Part shown: one piece after another, positions 8,708 to 19,324 of the stretch
Layout of the letters: every line of letters begins with the position of its first letter
Numbering within the stretch: position 1 is the first letter of the stretch
Source: Brachionus koreanus
Lineage: Eukaryota; Rotifera; Eurotatoria; Ploima; Brachionidae
NCBI GenBank assembly: GCA_016987375.1
Contig: PJRA01000323.1
Coordinates: 73,232 to 117,104 of the forward strand
DNA: 43,873 nt
Reading direction: 5' to 3'
The notes under the pieces: generated by a model
Database searches by the model: none
What the model saw: the letters and a program-made list of their open reading frames with translations, nothing else
Told to the model about the DNA's origin: nothing
Program-made: the position numbers and the translations under genes

Positions 8708-10890
8708 TGTAGTGTAAGATAATAAAAAAACAAGAAAGATAAATTCTAAAAGTATAAAAATAAAAAAGCAAGAATTAAAAACATACAACTGAATTAGTGA
8801 TTTTATTCAGAAAGTATATTAATCATTTATAGGTTCAGAGCCTCAAAAGATGATTAATTGCTTGAACAATTTTAGTAAAAGTTGTTCAATTATTTTTTTC
8901 TCTATTAGAAAGACAAGTTTTTGAATACAGGATTTTTATACCTTTGTCTGAAAACCAAATTGAGTAATAAAGGTACCCATCTAAAATTAAAGGATAATGC
9001 ATAAATTAACCTTTTATACTATATTCATACTCTAACTAAATTATAAATAATATATTTGTCTACAAATAGCTTGTAAATGTCTTCAAATTCCAAAAAATAA
9101 ACCTGTATTTTTTAAATTGGAATTTATGTTTGATCAGCATCATTTAAAAAAAAATATCAAAAAGCATGTAACAGTAAAAATTAAAAAAATCTGTTTTTTT
9201 TCTGTCTAAAAAAGAATAAAATTAAAAAATCAATTATTTAAATTGTGGGTATTTAAAAAAATTTCTTAATTATTCTAAAAAATCGGATAAAAGTTATCAA
9301 AAATAAAAATAAAAATTAATCATTTCTCTAAACTTTTAAATGATAAGAAGAAATTATCAAAAAATATCATGAATAAAAATCCATTAATTTCTATAAAAAT
9401 TTGGTTAAAAGTTATCAAAAATAAAAATGGAATAATTCTTTAAATATTTAATTGATAAAAAAAATGAATGGAAAATTAAAGCCAAATATTTACCTTCAAA
9501 CAATTAGTTGTTATCTAACTAAAGTTTTTGAAAATTTTTTAATTGAAAGGATAATTAAAATTTTCAATTTTACAATTATTTTTTCAAACAGAATCAATAA
9601 AATTATTATTTTAGATTATATTTTTAATCTATTAATTAAATTATTTTTTGAATATATTTATCTACTTAAAAAAAAAAAAAAATTAACTCCAATTTTTATT
9701 TTTAAAAGATAAAATCGTTTGATAATTAATTAAAAACAAAAAATCTTGAAATCTTAACCGAAATTCACAACATATGATAATACGTGATTCAAAATTATGT
9801 TTTAAAGAATATAAGTTATCTGAAATTAGGAAGAGTGATTCCTAAAACTAAGAAATTTATTCCATAAATGAGTTTTTTTTTGAATATGCTTTCAATTTGC
9901 TAACAATATTGAGTTTCATAATTAAAAAAAAAAAAAGATAATGGAAAAAATTTTATTGTATTGAACCAATACAATTATTAGCTTGTTATTAAGAAAGTTC
10001 AATTCTGTTATATTCAGGGTAGAGTGAAGTAGAGAGAAGCAAATTTGCAAAAGGCTTAAATTTTTTCTTGTATAAATAAGCATTTATGTTAAAACAATCT
10101 TCTTAATTTCCTCTTAGACCAGCTTTTGCTTTAACAATATACAAACAAACAACACTCGAACGCGTTTGATTACATTTAAGATTATTATTATAAAGATTTA
10201 ACTAAGGCAAAGCCTTGACCGGTTGGAACGGAGACTTAGTTCTTCGTTTCAGCTACATGAAAGTATATATTATTTTTGAATAAAAAAACCTGTTTTGAAA
10301 AAAGTGTTAAATAACATTTTAGTTAAATTTTAAATTTAAAAAAAAAAAGACGATTTAAATAAATTAACATAAAAATATTAAAAATTAATTAAAATAAATA
10401 TTTTGGACAAAAAATTTTACAGTTAAAACTAGAGTATAATTAGGTAAATGGTTTGGAAACTGAGGCTACTTTAAGCAATAAGTTAAATGGTAACCCAGGT
10501 GAATTTTTGTTTTGAAGATGTTGGTTTATGATGATGTTGATGATGTTGTAAAAATCGTATTTTTGCTGAAATAGTTTTCTTGGTCAATTTACTCTATCAT
10601 TCTACAAAGATTAGATACGACAGTGTTCTTTTTTGTTGATTTTTCTTTCTTTCTAGTTTCTGATCATTTGCTCTTATAAAACTCAGGCATTAGCTTTTTG
10701 AATAATTTATTCTTTTGACCAAATTTTTTTTCTAATCTAATCTAATCTAATCTAATCTATTATTTTATTATTATTTTAAACTTGAGACTTCCTGCCAGCA
10801 AGACATAAACTCTCCTCTGTTTCCGATTTATTAAGAATTATTTAATTGTGTCTAAGCAAGACCAATATATATCATGCAATTTAATCTTAA
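8708..10890. other. AT-rich intergenic region, no gene recognised
   Basis: Mostly poly-A/T and low-complexity DNA. It includes an imperfect duplicated stretch (about 9285-9315 and 9400-9430, shared AAAGTTATCAAAAATAAAAAT), a hairpin TTGAACAATTTT...TTGTTCAA at about 8860-8890, a TATA-like TATAAATAA near 10071, and a slightly GC-richer patch at 10150-10260 that I could not identify. Confidence 0.5.
10731..10760 (+). repeat. (TCTAA)6 microsatellite
   Basis: Six perfect tandem copies of the pentanucleotide TCTAA. Its complement TTAGA resembles but is not the arthropod-type TTAGG telomere repeat. Confidence 0.9.
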
Positions 10891-11130
10891 ATACGAATTT
10901 TTTATGCGGGGCTAATTCAAAAATTTGTACAGATAACGTCATTAATATTTTCCTTATCTAGTTAATATGTTAATTTATCCAGAAACTCGATAAGATTGGT
11001 ATAACAAGACTCTCGTGGCATGAACCCACTCTGTTTTTCACTCATTAATTGCTTTTGTCTTAGATATATCATTAATTAATTTCTTATAGTCCATTTTTCA
11101 ACTATTGAGGATAAATTAGTTGTGAAATTT
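10891..11130 (-). pseudogene. LINE reverse transcriptase fragment (fingers region)
   Basis: The minus strand from about 11060 reads LMSEKQSGFMPRESCYTNLI, then EFLDKLTY, a stop, and LDKENINDVI. This is the SEKQHGFRPGRSC-TNLLEFLD block of CR1/Jockey-like reverse transcriptases, directly before the YLDFSKAFD catalytic motif, which here has decayed to stops (TNF, stop, ISPA, stop). Residues upstream (SSIVEKW) match the preceding T-S-x-V-x-K block. It is a dead fragment with no remaining flanking element. Confidence 0.7.
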
Positions 11131-11586
11131 TGCGTATTTACATGCAACTAAAATTCATTTTTCAATTTGATTTTTTTTGTTAATTAGAGTACCTTTTGTA
11201 TTTATTATTTTTTTTATAGATAATATAATTGCCAATTTGGCTTAAACTTTAAATAAATAATAATACTAATGAAATTTAAATAGGCAAATCCTTACGCACA
11301 ATTAAGTGTACTTTGTTTTTTTCAATATTCTAAATAAATTACATTTTTTTTTATTTCTTGATTATTTAAATATTTTTTAAATATTAAAAAAAAATGAATT
11401 AAAATTTTTTAAATTTCAAAAGCTTCCGGACAAATAATATTCAATATATTAAACAAATAATATTACGAATTTACTATTGACACAGTATGTTTCAATAAAA
11501 TATTTTTTAAGACACATTATGAGTCAATTTTAAAATTTCATTGACGTAATGTATCAAAAAAGTTGTAGTTTATTTATTAATATTAT

Positions 11587-11944
11587 TTGAAATATTTCAA
11601 TAATAATAAATCTAAAATAATTGATATTTTTACACCTGAATTTTCAAATATTGACTTAAAATTGTTTACATATTTTGGAACTATTGTACATCTTGACGGA
11701 ACATTCAAGTTAAATTGTGAGAACTATTTGCTTTATACAATACTGGTACTAGATAGTAATTGTAGAGGACTGCCTGTAGCATTCTGTTGCACGAGACAGC
11801 AAACAATTTAATTTTTTTTTATATAATGACTTAAAAAGTGTAAAAGTCGTGATGCTAGACAAAGATCTTACAAATATTGAACTCTTAGATACATTTTTTA
11901 TAAAATCAAATATTTTTTTGTGTATAATTCTTATAATAAAATAA
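11587..11944 (+). pseudogene. MULE-type transposase fragment
   Basis: The frame 11587-11811 includes HLDGTFKLN (with the first catalytic-type Asp), then LLYTILVLDSN and GLPVAFCCT, the start of the MULE transposase core found in Mutator-like elements and ZSWIM-type domesticated proteins. After a stop and frameshift at about 11811 another frame continues VVMLDKDLTNIELLDTFF and ends at IFLCIIL, matching the second-aspartate block (TDKDxx...LLCxFH) with the final His lost. Everything downstream is missing, so this is a relic. Confidence 0.65.
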
Positions 11945-12381
11945 TCAAAAACAGTCGTTGGTAAAATGGTTATTAGTTTCGATGAAAAAAATTTAATTAT
12001 GTCATTAATTAAAGCTTTGATTTATTAGATAACAATCTAAAGCTAAATTAATTTTTTGTATATTCTCTTCATATATTTGACTTAAGTTAATTTTTAATTT
12101 ATAATTTTTGTTATGAATTGTATCCTTATGTATTAATTCCTAGCTTTTAATTTTGTTACAAATAAGAATATTGTTAATCTTACAGTCAAAATAAAAATTG
12201 GAAAATTAAACAAAATTTTTATTTTTTATTAGACTAAAAAAAAAGGCTCTAAAACAAAAAATAATTTTAAAAGTAGTTGTAGGAAAAATCTGTATGGCTA
12301 CCAAATAGCAACTATAATGCTGATAATAATTTTCTTTTAAAATATTGATTAAATCAAATCTAATTTATCTAAAACTATTTT

Positions 12382-15300
12382 TCACTCGTCCTTTAAGTTC
12401 ATGTCTTTGAGCATGTTTTCAGTACTTTTGGTTCTATTAATGATAAGCATTCGTGAACTACTTGCACTATTCAAACTTTTAACTTCTTCATCATCTTCGT
12501 CTGAGCTTGAGTCCTCGTGTTCGGTAAAATGATGAGGAGTCGACGATCTGCTAGCTGATGGAGAGGGAGGCTCAGAGACTGGCTTTTCATAACGCAGCTT
12601 GTTGGATAGCAAAATCAGTTTATTCTCATCAAGCTCAGGATGGACACGCTGCAAAGCCAATTGTCTTGCTTTGTAATAATACTTAATAAAAAAATTCAAT
12701 AATAAACTTTTAATATTTAAAAAAATTGGCTATATGCTTACGATTCCAAGCGTATTCCAATCGAGCAGTTCGCTCAATCGCTCTGTTCGATTTCGCTGAA
12801 TTATACGTTGTCGCCGTGTCAATGTACTAAAGTCGAACAAATGCTTAAAAAAATTTAAACTTTTTTTTAATTTTAAGATCGATTAACAATTAATGTATCT
12901 TGTATTAACTTGTCTAAAATAAAAAACAAAGTATATTGCACTTTCTTGCAGCTTTTTTTATCTAAAATAAAACATTTTCTTTCTTTTATTTTGGGAAATC
13001 AAATCATTAATCAATTTAATATGCTGATGATACTAAAATTTAATCTAATATTAAGAGTTTCAACGAAAATTTATTACTTCAGAAAGACAAAGATTATATC
13101 TCAGGTTGGTCACTTAATTGGTCTTTGGATTTAAATATCAAAAAATGCAGTGTAATGCATATTGGCACAAGAAGTCCCTGCTTTGAGTAAACAATTTATA
13201 AGAGATATGACACAAGGAAATTAACTAAAACAACACTTGAAAAAGATCTGGGTGTTTATATTCAAAATGATTTAAAATGGTATTGAATTTTGAAACAAAA
13301 AACAAAAACAAAAATTTAAAAATAAAATAGCTTTTTTTCTAAGGACCTAAAAATCGTTCTGCAAAATGTATCAGCTGATACAAGGTATCTATCACTCAAA
13401 TTTAGTCCGTGCAAAATCTGTGCAATTAATTTCAATATGTTTTTAATTCAGATACTTTTTGCACCATTGCAGAGTTTTTACACAGACTAAATTTGGCTGA
13501 TACAAGCCTTGTATCAGCTAATACATTTTGCAGAACGATTTTTAGATGCTTAGAAAAAAAGTTATTTTGTTTTTGTTTTTTGTTCCAAAATTCACAATGC
13601 CTTTAAAATAGGGAAACGAAATAAAATATTTTATCACTCATATCACAAATTGTGTTTTAGGTATGATAGCTAAAAGCTTCAAGAAATTTAACATTGACTC
13701 ATTAAGAATGCTTTACACAGCACAATGCCTCATTTAGAATTTGCCATGTCAAGTTCATAGTGTCCATTTCTTGAGAAAGATATTTCTAAATATTATTTTT
13801 TATAATCAAATTATTAATTGTTAATTTTTTATTAGATTGATTACTTGAAATGAATACAAAAAAAATTCAGAAATAAATTACCAAATATTAGCTTGAGTAA
13901 TACAGACGGCTTTAAAGGTGTTGGTTTTAGAAGTTAAAAAAAAAACATAAAAAAAAATTTAGCTTTTTTATTTTGAAGAACAATTTTTTATCTAGACAAA
14001 ATAATTTGATTAATGAATGGGAAAATTTTTAAAAGTGCAAAATATTTTGAAAAATTAAAACCTTGAAATAATTGAAAAAGATTACTAAACTTGACCGAGG
14101 TATTAAATATAAATATTCATTTTTTTTGTCAAAAAGATTTTCAAAAAATTAACTTTTTAAAATTTGTAAATTTTTCGAATAATTATAAGATAATTTTTAT
14201 GGATTTTCAGTTATTTTTTTATTGTTTTTCAAATTTTTGCTTAATTCTTTTTTTTATAATAAACTCATTGCATTTTTTTTTTTATAAATTTTTTATTTTT
14301 ATTAAAAAAAAAAGCTTTTTCTATTATTTCCACTTAATCTTCTTTTTAACGGCATTTAAAATCAAATTAAAACGTACCACTGTGGTATACATTTCGTACA
14401 ATATCTTAAGTTATTGATTAATTCAGAGCCCAATTTGATGTTTGTTGAAAAAAAATACTTTAACTAATTTAGATATAACTAGAAGACAAAATTCAAATTA
14501 ATTTAAAAAGAAAAAATTCTGTTTTGATTTTATTCTTTTTCTGTATTTTATCCTGCTAATAATGTTTTATTTAAATTTTTAATATTTTAATTTCAATTTC
14601 TTTGTGATTTAATCATAATTATTTAATTCTAAAGATAGTTAAATCAAATAATAATTCACTCGAGTTGGAAATTTTTTTTTTAATAAAAAATTTTTGAAAA
14701 CTAGCTTAAATTAAAAAATATTTATTTATTTACTTACTTGGGCCAATTGTTCACATGATTCGTCGGCACTTTTAAATCGTCTGTCAACAACATAAATGCC
14801 ATAGGTATCCGGATCGGTGATGTGTTCCTCCATGAAGCATCCAAAACCTGACAAATTTGTTGTAATACTGGGAATGCCCATGACCGTGCATTCGGCCGGT
14901 GTATAGCCCCATGGTTCATAGTATGATGGAAAAACACCCATGTGACATCCTCTCACAAATTCTTCATAGTCCATGGCCAACAAAGGACTGGTTGATTTTA
15001 AAAATTCCGGATGAAATATAACCTTAACTCGATCGTAACGATTATTGAACAATTGACATTTGCGCAAAGCGCACAAAATTGGATCGACCGAATCGTCAAC
15101 CACATTGTGAGTGCATATGGGCGGTAGTCCATGTCGTTGAATTGACGTGTATACACATTTCTTGAGCTCAATAATATCCTCGTTTCTGAGTATATTGTCG
15201 CCATGGGGCAAATCGCCTTTAAGACACGTCTCGTAAATTCTTTTGCCAAGTTCGTTTTGCAAATTTTGAACAGTTTCTCTCAATTGTTTGCTAATTGCTT

Positions 15301-16537
15301 GGCCTTTTAACGATTCGACATTAAAACTTGCCGTATTTGTCGGAAATATCAAAAAAGCTATGACAGTCATGTCCGAATTGGCCGATTTTAATTTATGATT
15401 TAGTCTTGCCAACGATTCAATGAACATGTCGACGCCTTTGTTTGAGAATTCGTAGCGTCCAGCCGAGAATATGTAAAGTGTTTTGTCCAAATCAAAGTCG
15501 TAATGGCCGTAGAAATGACCACGAATAAAATTGTTTATTTTCTCTTTTGAAATGGCGTGCAAATTCTGAAATTCATGTAGAGCACTAAATTTTTTAACAC
15601 TCAAGCCATTTGGTGTGATTATGTCCGGCTTACGTTTGAGCAAATGGTCCGACTCGTAGCTGGTTATTTGAGATACAGTCGTGAACACGTGAGAACAATG
15701 TGCCGACGCTCTTTCGATACAATAGCGATGATAAATGCCACGATCGCCGGCCTCTTTGTCCAAATTGAACTTGTCCAAGTTGTTGTAGAAATCGCAGTGG
15801 CCAGCGCACAAATAGCGACCAAGCAAAGTGGCATGGGTTGTGAATATGGTCGAAACGTCTAGTTTGCGCATTCGAGCCATAATTAGACCAATGCCTGCAT
15901 TCCACTCGTGAAAGTGACTTATCACATATTTCGGCTCTGAGCCCAATTGATGCAAAAATTCACCTATAAACCAAGTGACCAAAAAACCAAAAACAATTGA
16001 ATTGTTTGTCTCAAAGTCCATATCGGGCGCTCCTATATGAGTCGTGTTCCAAAGTTCGCCTTTCCATTCGCCAAGTCGCCACATGGCCGTTTTTAGATCG
16101 AACAAAACCACTTGCGGATAGCCCTCTATGAGCCAGTTGCCGTAGACGACGCCAATGCCTTGAGAACGCATGGCGTTAATGGTTGATCGAAGAGCGCCGA
16201 TCTCCGGCTCTTTTATTTCCACTTCGGTTCTAACCTGGGCCTCGTTCAACGGACCCACAGCAATATAATTGTCACCAAACTCCAATTTTGTGGTCGGCAC
16301 TTTGCTTCTAATCACAGTGTAAATACCGCCAACTAAATCAAAACTAATTTAACATTTTTACACTTCAACCAAGTATGTGAATGGAAACAAACCTTTATTG
16401 GCCACTTCCATTGCTACTTCAATCAGCCATTTGTTTATTTCATAGCAATGATTGCCTTCGTCTAAGCAGCTTTCAAATGTGATGCCTTCCAATGCTCGTA
16501 GAGTGCTCGCTGCTCGCTTAATTTTACCTTTGGACAT
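12382..16537 (-). CDS. gys: Glycogen synthase (GT3), four exons, complete
   Basis: It transfers glucose from UDP-glucose to the non-reducing ends of glycogen in the cytosol. Exons are 16393-16537, 14738-16332, 12742-12843 and 12382-12681, with introns of 60, 1894 and 60 bp, all GT...AG. Phases agree and total 713 residues, close to animal glycogen synthases. The start ATG at 16535-16537 gives [11 protein letters not shown], with an R-x-x-S site near the regulatory N-terminus. KVGG (48-51) is the UDP-glucose-binding loop. E521-x7-E529 in EPWGYTPAE is the catalytic E-x7-E motif. Exon 3 holds the glucose-6-phosphate arginine cluster (R590, R591, R593, R597, R599, R602). Exon 4 has a Ser/Pro regulatory tail with S650, S654, S658 and T662 spaced by four, followed by an acidic stretch. 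The long third intron is filled with transposon remains. Confidence 0.97.
13015..13800 (+). pseudogene. LINE reverse transcriptase fragment inside glycogen synthase intron 3, split by a MITE
   Basis: On the plus strand (antisense to glycogen synthase) YADDTKI, the catalytic motif, lies at 13020-13040. It is followed by [18 protein letters not shown] (about 13108-13161) and [14 protein letters not shown] (about 13238-13280). The frame is then broken by the MITE at 13279-13601. It resumes as [20 protein letters not shown] (about 13650-13710), LYTAQ, a frameshift, then PHLEFAM and FLEKDI, the expected continuation in a CR1-like LINE. Other stops and shifts show that it was already decaying. The same family left the fragment at 7660-7900. 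Confidence 0.8.
13279..13601. mobile_element. 323-bp MITE with 8-bp target-site duplication
   Basis: The ends are inverted repeats (GGTATTGAATTTTGAAACAA on the left; GGCATTGTGAATTTTGGAAC as the complement of the right), extending over about 120 bases per arm through ATCGTTCTGCAAAATGTAT and AGCTGATACAAG. The element is flanked by a perfect 8-bp direct repeat TTTAAAAT at 13271-13278 and 13602-13609. There is no ORF. An 8-bp duplication with GG ends would suit Merlin-like or some hAT-like transposases; this is inference. Another end of the same family lies at 26277. Confidence 0.9.
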
Positions 16538-17535
16538 TTTTTTTTTTGTTTTTTATTTAAAATAAATAAATAAAAATTAAAATCTTAAAAAAATTAAAAT
16601 ATTTTTTTGTTGAGATTATTTTTTTGCGTTTTTTTGCTTCGGGATGCGCAGTTTTTGTTTTACTTAATTTTTTTTTTCTAAATAAATTCCAATTTTTTCT
16701 AAGATAAAGGGATTAGATTCTATTTGGATTAGTACTCTATTAATAGTTTGAATAAAAAAAATCAAAAAAAATCTAGAGCTGCTGCGTACATCCATTGCTT
16801 AGCAATGCAAAGCTAAAAGATGCTTCATGTTTTGTGTTCAAACTCCTAAAGCGCTTTTTCTTGTTTTATTTTTGAAAGCATTTTATTTTGCATATAATAA
16901 TTATATTTTTAAATTTTAATTTTGGAATACTTTATGCCAATAACGAAAAAAATAAATAAAAAGCGTCTATAGATATTATTATTATTATTGTTTGAGAAAT
17001 TATTTCTCTAATTTTATTCAGTCATAATTGATAAAATCGGCAAGAAAACGTTACACACTCCTAAAAATAAATTTGAACTTGTAAATTTTTATCTATAAAA
17101 CAAAAAATAGAAAATGCTTTTATTAATTAATGTTAACTTTTATGACTTTTAATTGCTATTGTTAAACAAAGACAGCCATTTACTTTTTGATTATCAAGTA
17201 AATGAGAAAATAAACAGGAAAATGCTTGCCAAAATATTCATATGGTTTAGTTAATGAACGCTATTTTGAGATGCAAAACAAAATTTTGATAGTTTCATCA
17301 CGAAACATACTCAATAGAGCGTCTTAAATATCTTATTTAGACAATAGCATTAAAATAACAATAATTGTATTGAATAAATAGCAAGATTAGATGGGATGGA
17401 CTTGAAATTTTTTTCATAATTTTTTTTTTACACTAAAAATAGATAAAATTATTCTTTTTATAACTAGAAATGAAAAATTACTATAAAAATAAAAAAAAAT
17501 ATTTTTGTGAAGAATATTTTTCAATTTGAAATAAA
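16538..17535. other. Divergent intergenic region between glycogen synthase and the 17536 gene
   Basis: About 1 kb between two start codons pointing away from each other, so it should contain both promoters. I see no clear TATA or Inr. A perfect hairpin CATTGC-TTA-GCAATG lies near 16793-16807, in a slightly GC-richer patch (16770-16860). Confidence 0.5.
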
Positions 17536-17904
17536 ATGGATGGCCGCAGTGATTTGTATGAGTCGATTGTGATCGACTATTTTTACCAGATGAGAGCAGA
17601 GATTGATGATAGATACGATACATTTGCGGAAACTAGCCGTTTGGATATTGACTTGACCAAAATTGAGCAAACACACGCCAAATACATTGAAACAATTGAT
17701 TTTTATCAGAAAAAAGCTTTGCAGTCGATTAAAAATATCGACCAAAATTTAACTGATAAGAATGAGATTATGTCAGTTGTGTTTGAACATGATTTTTTGG
17801 TCTATTTAAAATCTCACCATTCTGAAGATCGAGATAAATGCTTCGGAAAGCTTGTCCTATTCAAATACTTTGAACCACTTGAAACTATTGAATTTATCAA
17901 GTAA
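17536..17904 (+). CDS. Unknown 122-residue protein, probably helical
   Basis: ORF with a good start context (AAAATGG), stop at 17902-17904 and an AATAAA at about 17911-17916, so it could be a complete small gene. The protein is charged, with no signal peptide or membrane segment. Residues 1-75 look helical/coiled-coil (LTKIEQTHAKYIETIDF, then YQKKALQSIKNI); the C-terminal part (EHDFLVYLKSH, LFKYFEPLETIEFIK) is mixed. I do not recognise a domain. It sits 170 bases upstream of the leucine-rich-repeat gene on the same strand, and such an N-terminal helical segment could once have been part of that protein. Splicing the two frames does not work in any phase I tested. Confidence 0.55.
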   Translation: MDGRSDLYESIVIDYFYQMRAEIDDRYDTFAETSRLDIDLTKIEQTHAKYIETIDFYQKKALQSIKNIDQNLTDKNEIMSVVFEHDFLVYLKSHHSEDRDKCFGKLVLFKYFEPLETIEFIK

Positions 17905-18073
17905 AACAAACAATAAATCTAAATTTTAGATTTTTACTTAAAATTATTTATTAAAGTAAATTTGAGCCATGCATGAAAATAGAAAAACTTGACAAAGTAT
18001 TTTAGAATTTTTTTTTTCTAATTTTTGCGACCATTTTTTTTACAAGAAAACATTGGAATGCATTTTACTGCTT

Positions 18074-19324
18074 ATGAAACTTGATGAGACAATTGCACAT
18101 CCAGAATTGCTTAAAAAAGGCAGACACGATATTTGGCTAAGCAATGAACTAAGCTCAATAGACAATCACATAAATCCTGATGAATATAAAAGATTAAACT
18201 TTGAATGCTTTAAAATTTCTTCTTTGGACGACAATTTGTTTGCCGAATACAAAAATTTAGTCGAGCTTAGATTTTCTCAATGTTGCTTGAATCTTTTTAC
18301 AAATAATTCTTTCGCGTTGAGTAACCTGAAAATTTTACAACTACAAGGAAATGGAATTGATTTTTTGCCTGTCGAAATTTTCAAAAATCTTCCAAATTTA
18401 ACTGAAATCGAGTTGCATTTCAATTGTCTTATAGACATAGAAGAAAAGCTCTTAGAAAATTTGACAAATTTAGAATATCTTGGCCTGGGTCACAATCAGA
18501 TCGGTTTTATTGAAAACAACTCTTTTAATTCATTGAAAAAATTAAAGAGTTTAGATTTACATGCAAATTGTTTAAGAAAAATAAAGAAAGAATGGTTTTC
18601 ACAGCTAAGTCATTTAGAAATTTTAAATTTGAGCAAAAATTTTGAAAACTCGTCTCATGGTTTTGTGTTCAAATCAGATTTGTTCGAATCTTTGACAAAT
18701 TTAAAAACTCTTCATTTTTCGTACAATTTATTGGAAATTTTTGAAAAAAATCTATTTGAACATTTGAAAAATCTACAAAGTTTAGACTTAATCAAATGTT
18801 CATTGAAAAATAGAATCACCAAAGAGTTGTTTATCAATTTAAATGAGTTGAAAGTTTTACATTTGGATTCAAATGAAATTGAACATTTAGAGCCAATTTT
18901 TAGTCATATGAATAAAATGGAATATTTTACTCTCTCATACAACAAGTTAGATAGGCTCGCAGACAACTTTTTTGCATCGTTTGGTCGACTCAAAATTCTT
19001 GATCTTCACCACAATAATTTAGAAATTTTGTTGAAAGAATGGTTTGAGAATTTGACCGAATTGGAGCAATTGTATCTCAATTGGAATAAAATATCTGATC
19101 TAGAAATTAATGTTTTCAAGAATCTATCCAAATTAAAATATTTGGCAATTCAAGATAATAAAATTAGATCTTTAAAAAAAGAAGCTTTGACTGGCTTAGC
19201 CAATCTGGAATTGCATTATGATGATGACATTGACATGCATGCTATTTTAGATGATCATCAACAAAGAAATATTTGTTTGTTACCTGAAAAATGCAAGAGA
19301 AAATTTAGAATTGTCGAAGAATGA
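18074..19324 (+). CDS. Leucine-rich-repeat protein
   Basis: The frame is open from about 17993; the first ATG is at 18074, giving 416 residues. Thirteen or so typical leucine-rich repeats of about 24 residues (consensus LxxLxLxxNxI) run from about residue 60 to 385, for example LKILQLQGNGI, LEYLGLGHNQI, LKSLDLHANCL and LEQLYLNWNKI. Several carry the F-x-x-L of the typical subclass. There is no signal peptide, cysteine cap or transmembrane segment, so an intracellular protein-binding role is most likely. The C-terminal 40 residues are Asp-rich and then basic. An AATAAA lies about 30 bases after the stop (about 19354). The N-terminus is uncertain: the true start may be upstream or shared with the 17536 ORF. 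Confidence 0.8.
   Translation: MKLDETIAHPELLKKGRHDIWLSNELSSIDNHINPDEYKRLNFECFKISSLDDNLFAEYKNLVELRFSQCCLNLFTNNSFALSNLKILQLQGNGIDFLPVEIFKNLPNLTEIELHFNCLIDIEEKLLENLTNLEYLGLGHNQIGFIENNSFNSLKKLKSLDLHANCLRKIKKEWFSQLSHLEILNLSKNFENSSHGFVFKSDLFESLTNLKTLHFSYNLLEIFEKNLFEHLKNLQSLDLIKCSLKNRITKELFINLNELKVLHLDSNEIEHLEPIFSHMNKMEYFTLSYNKLDRLADNFFASFGRLKILDLHHNNLEILLKEWFENLTELEQLYLNWNKISDLEINVFKNLSKLKYLAIQDNKIRSLKKEALTGLANLELHYDDDIDMHAILDDHQQRNICLLPEKCKRKFRIVEE

Noticed and set aside
9452..9712. 86-codon plus-strand ORF
   Set aside because: Low-complexity Ile/Phe/Asn/Lys translation of AT-rich DNA, without domain or codon bias.
10195..10260. GC-richer patch resembling a tRNA or snRNA
   Set aside because: No A/B boxes or paired stems were found; left unassigned.
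14091..14417. 108-codon Phe-rich ORF in glycogen synthase intron 3
   Set aside because: Poly-T translation inside an intron; no recognisable protein.
16830..16860. tRNA-like B box (GTTCAAACTCC) upstream of glycogen synthase
   Set aside because: No A box at the right distance and no cloverleaf pairing could be made.
17881..18060. Splicing the 17536 ORF to the leucine-rich-repeat ORF
   Set aside because: The only visible donor (GTAAAAC at 17901) leaves phase 2. The acceptors at 17929, 18005 and 18046 are out of phase with the repeat frame, and the one in-phase acceptor (17982) leads to a stop.
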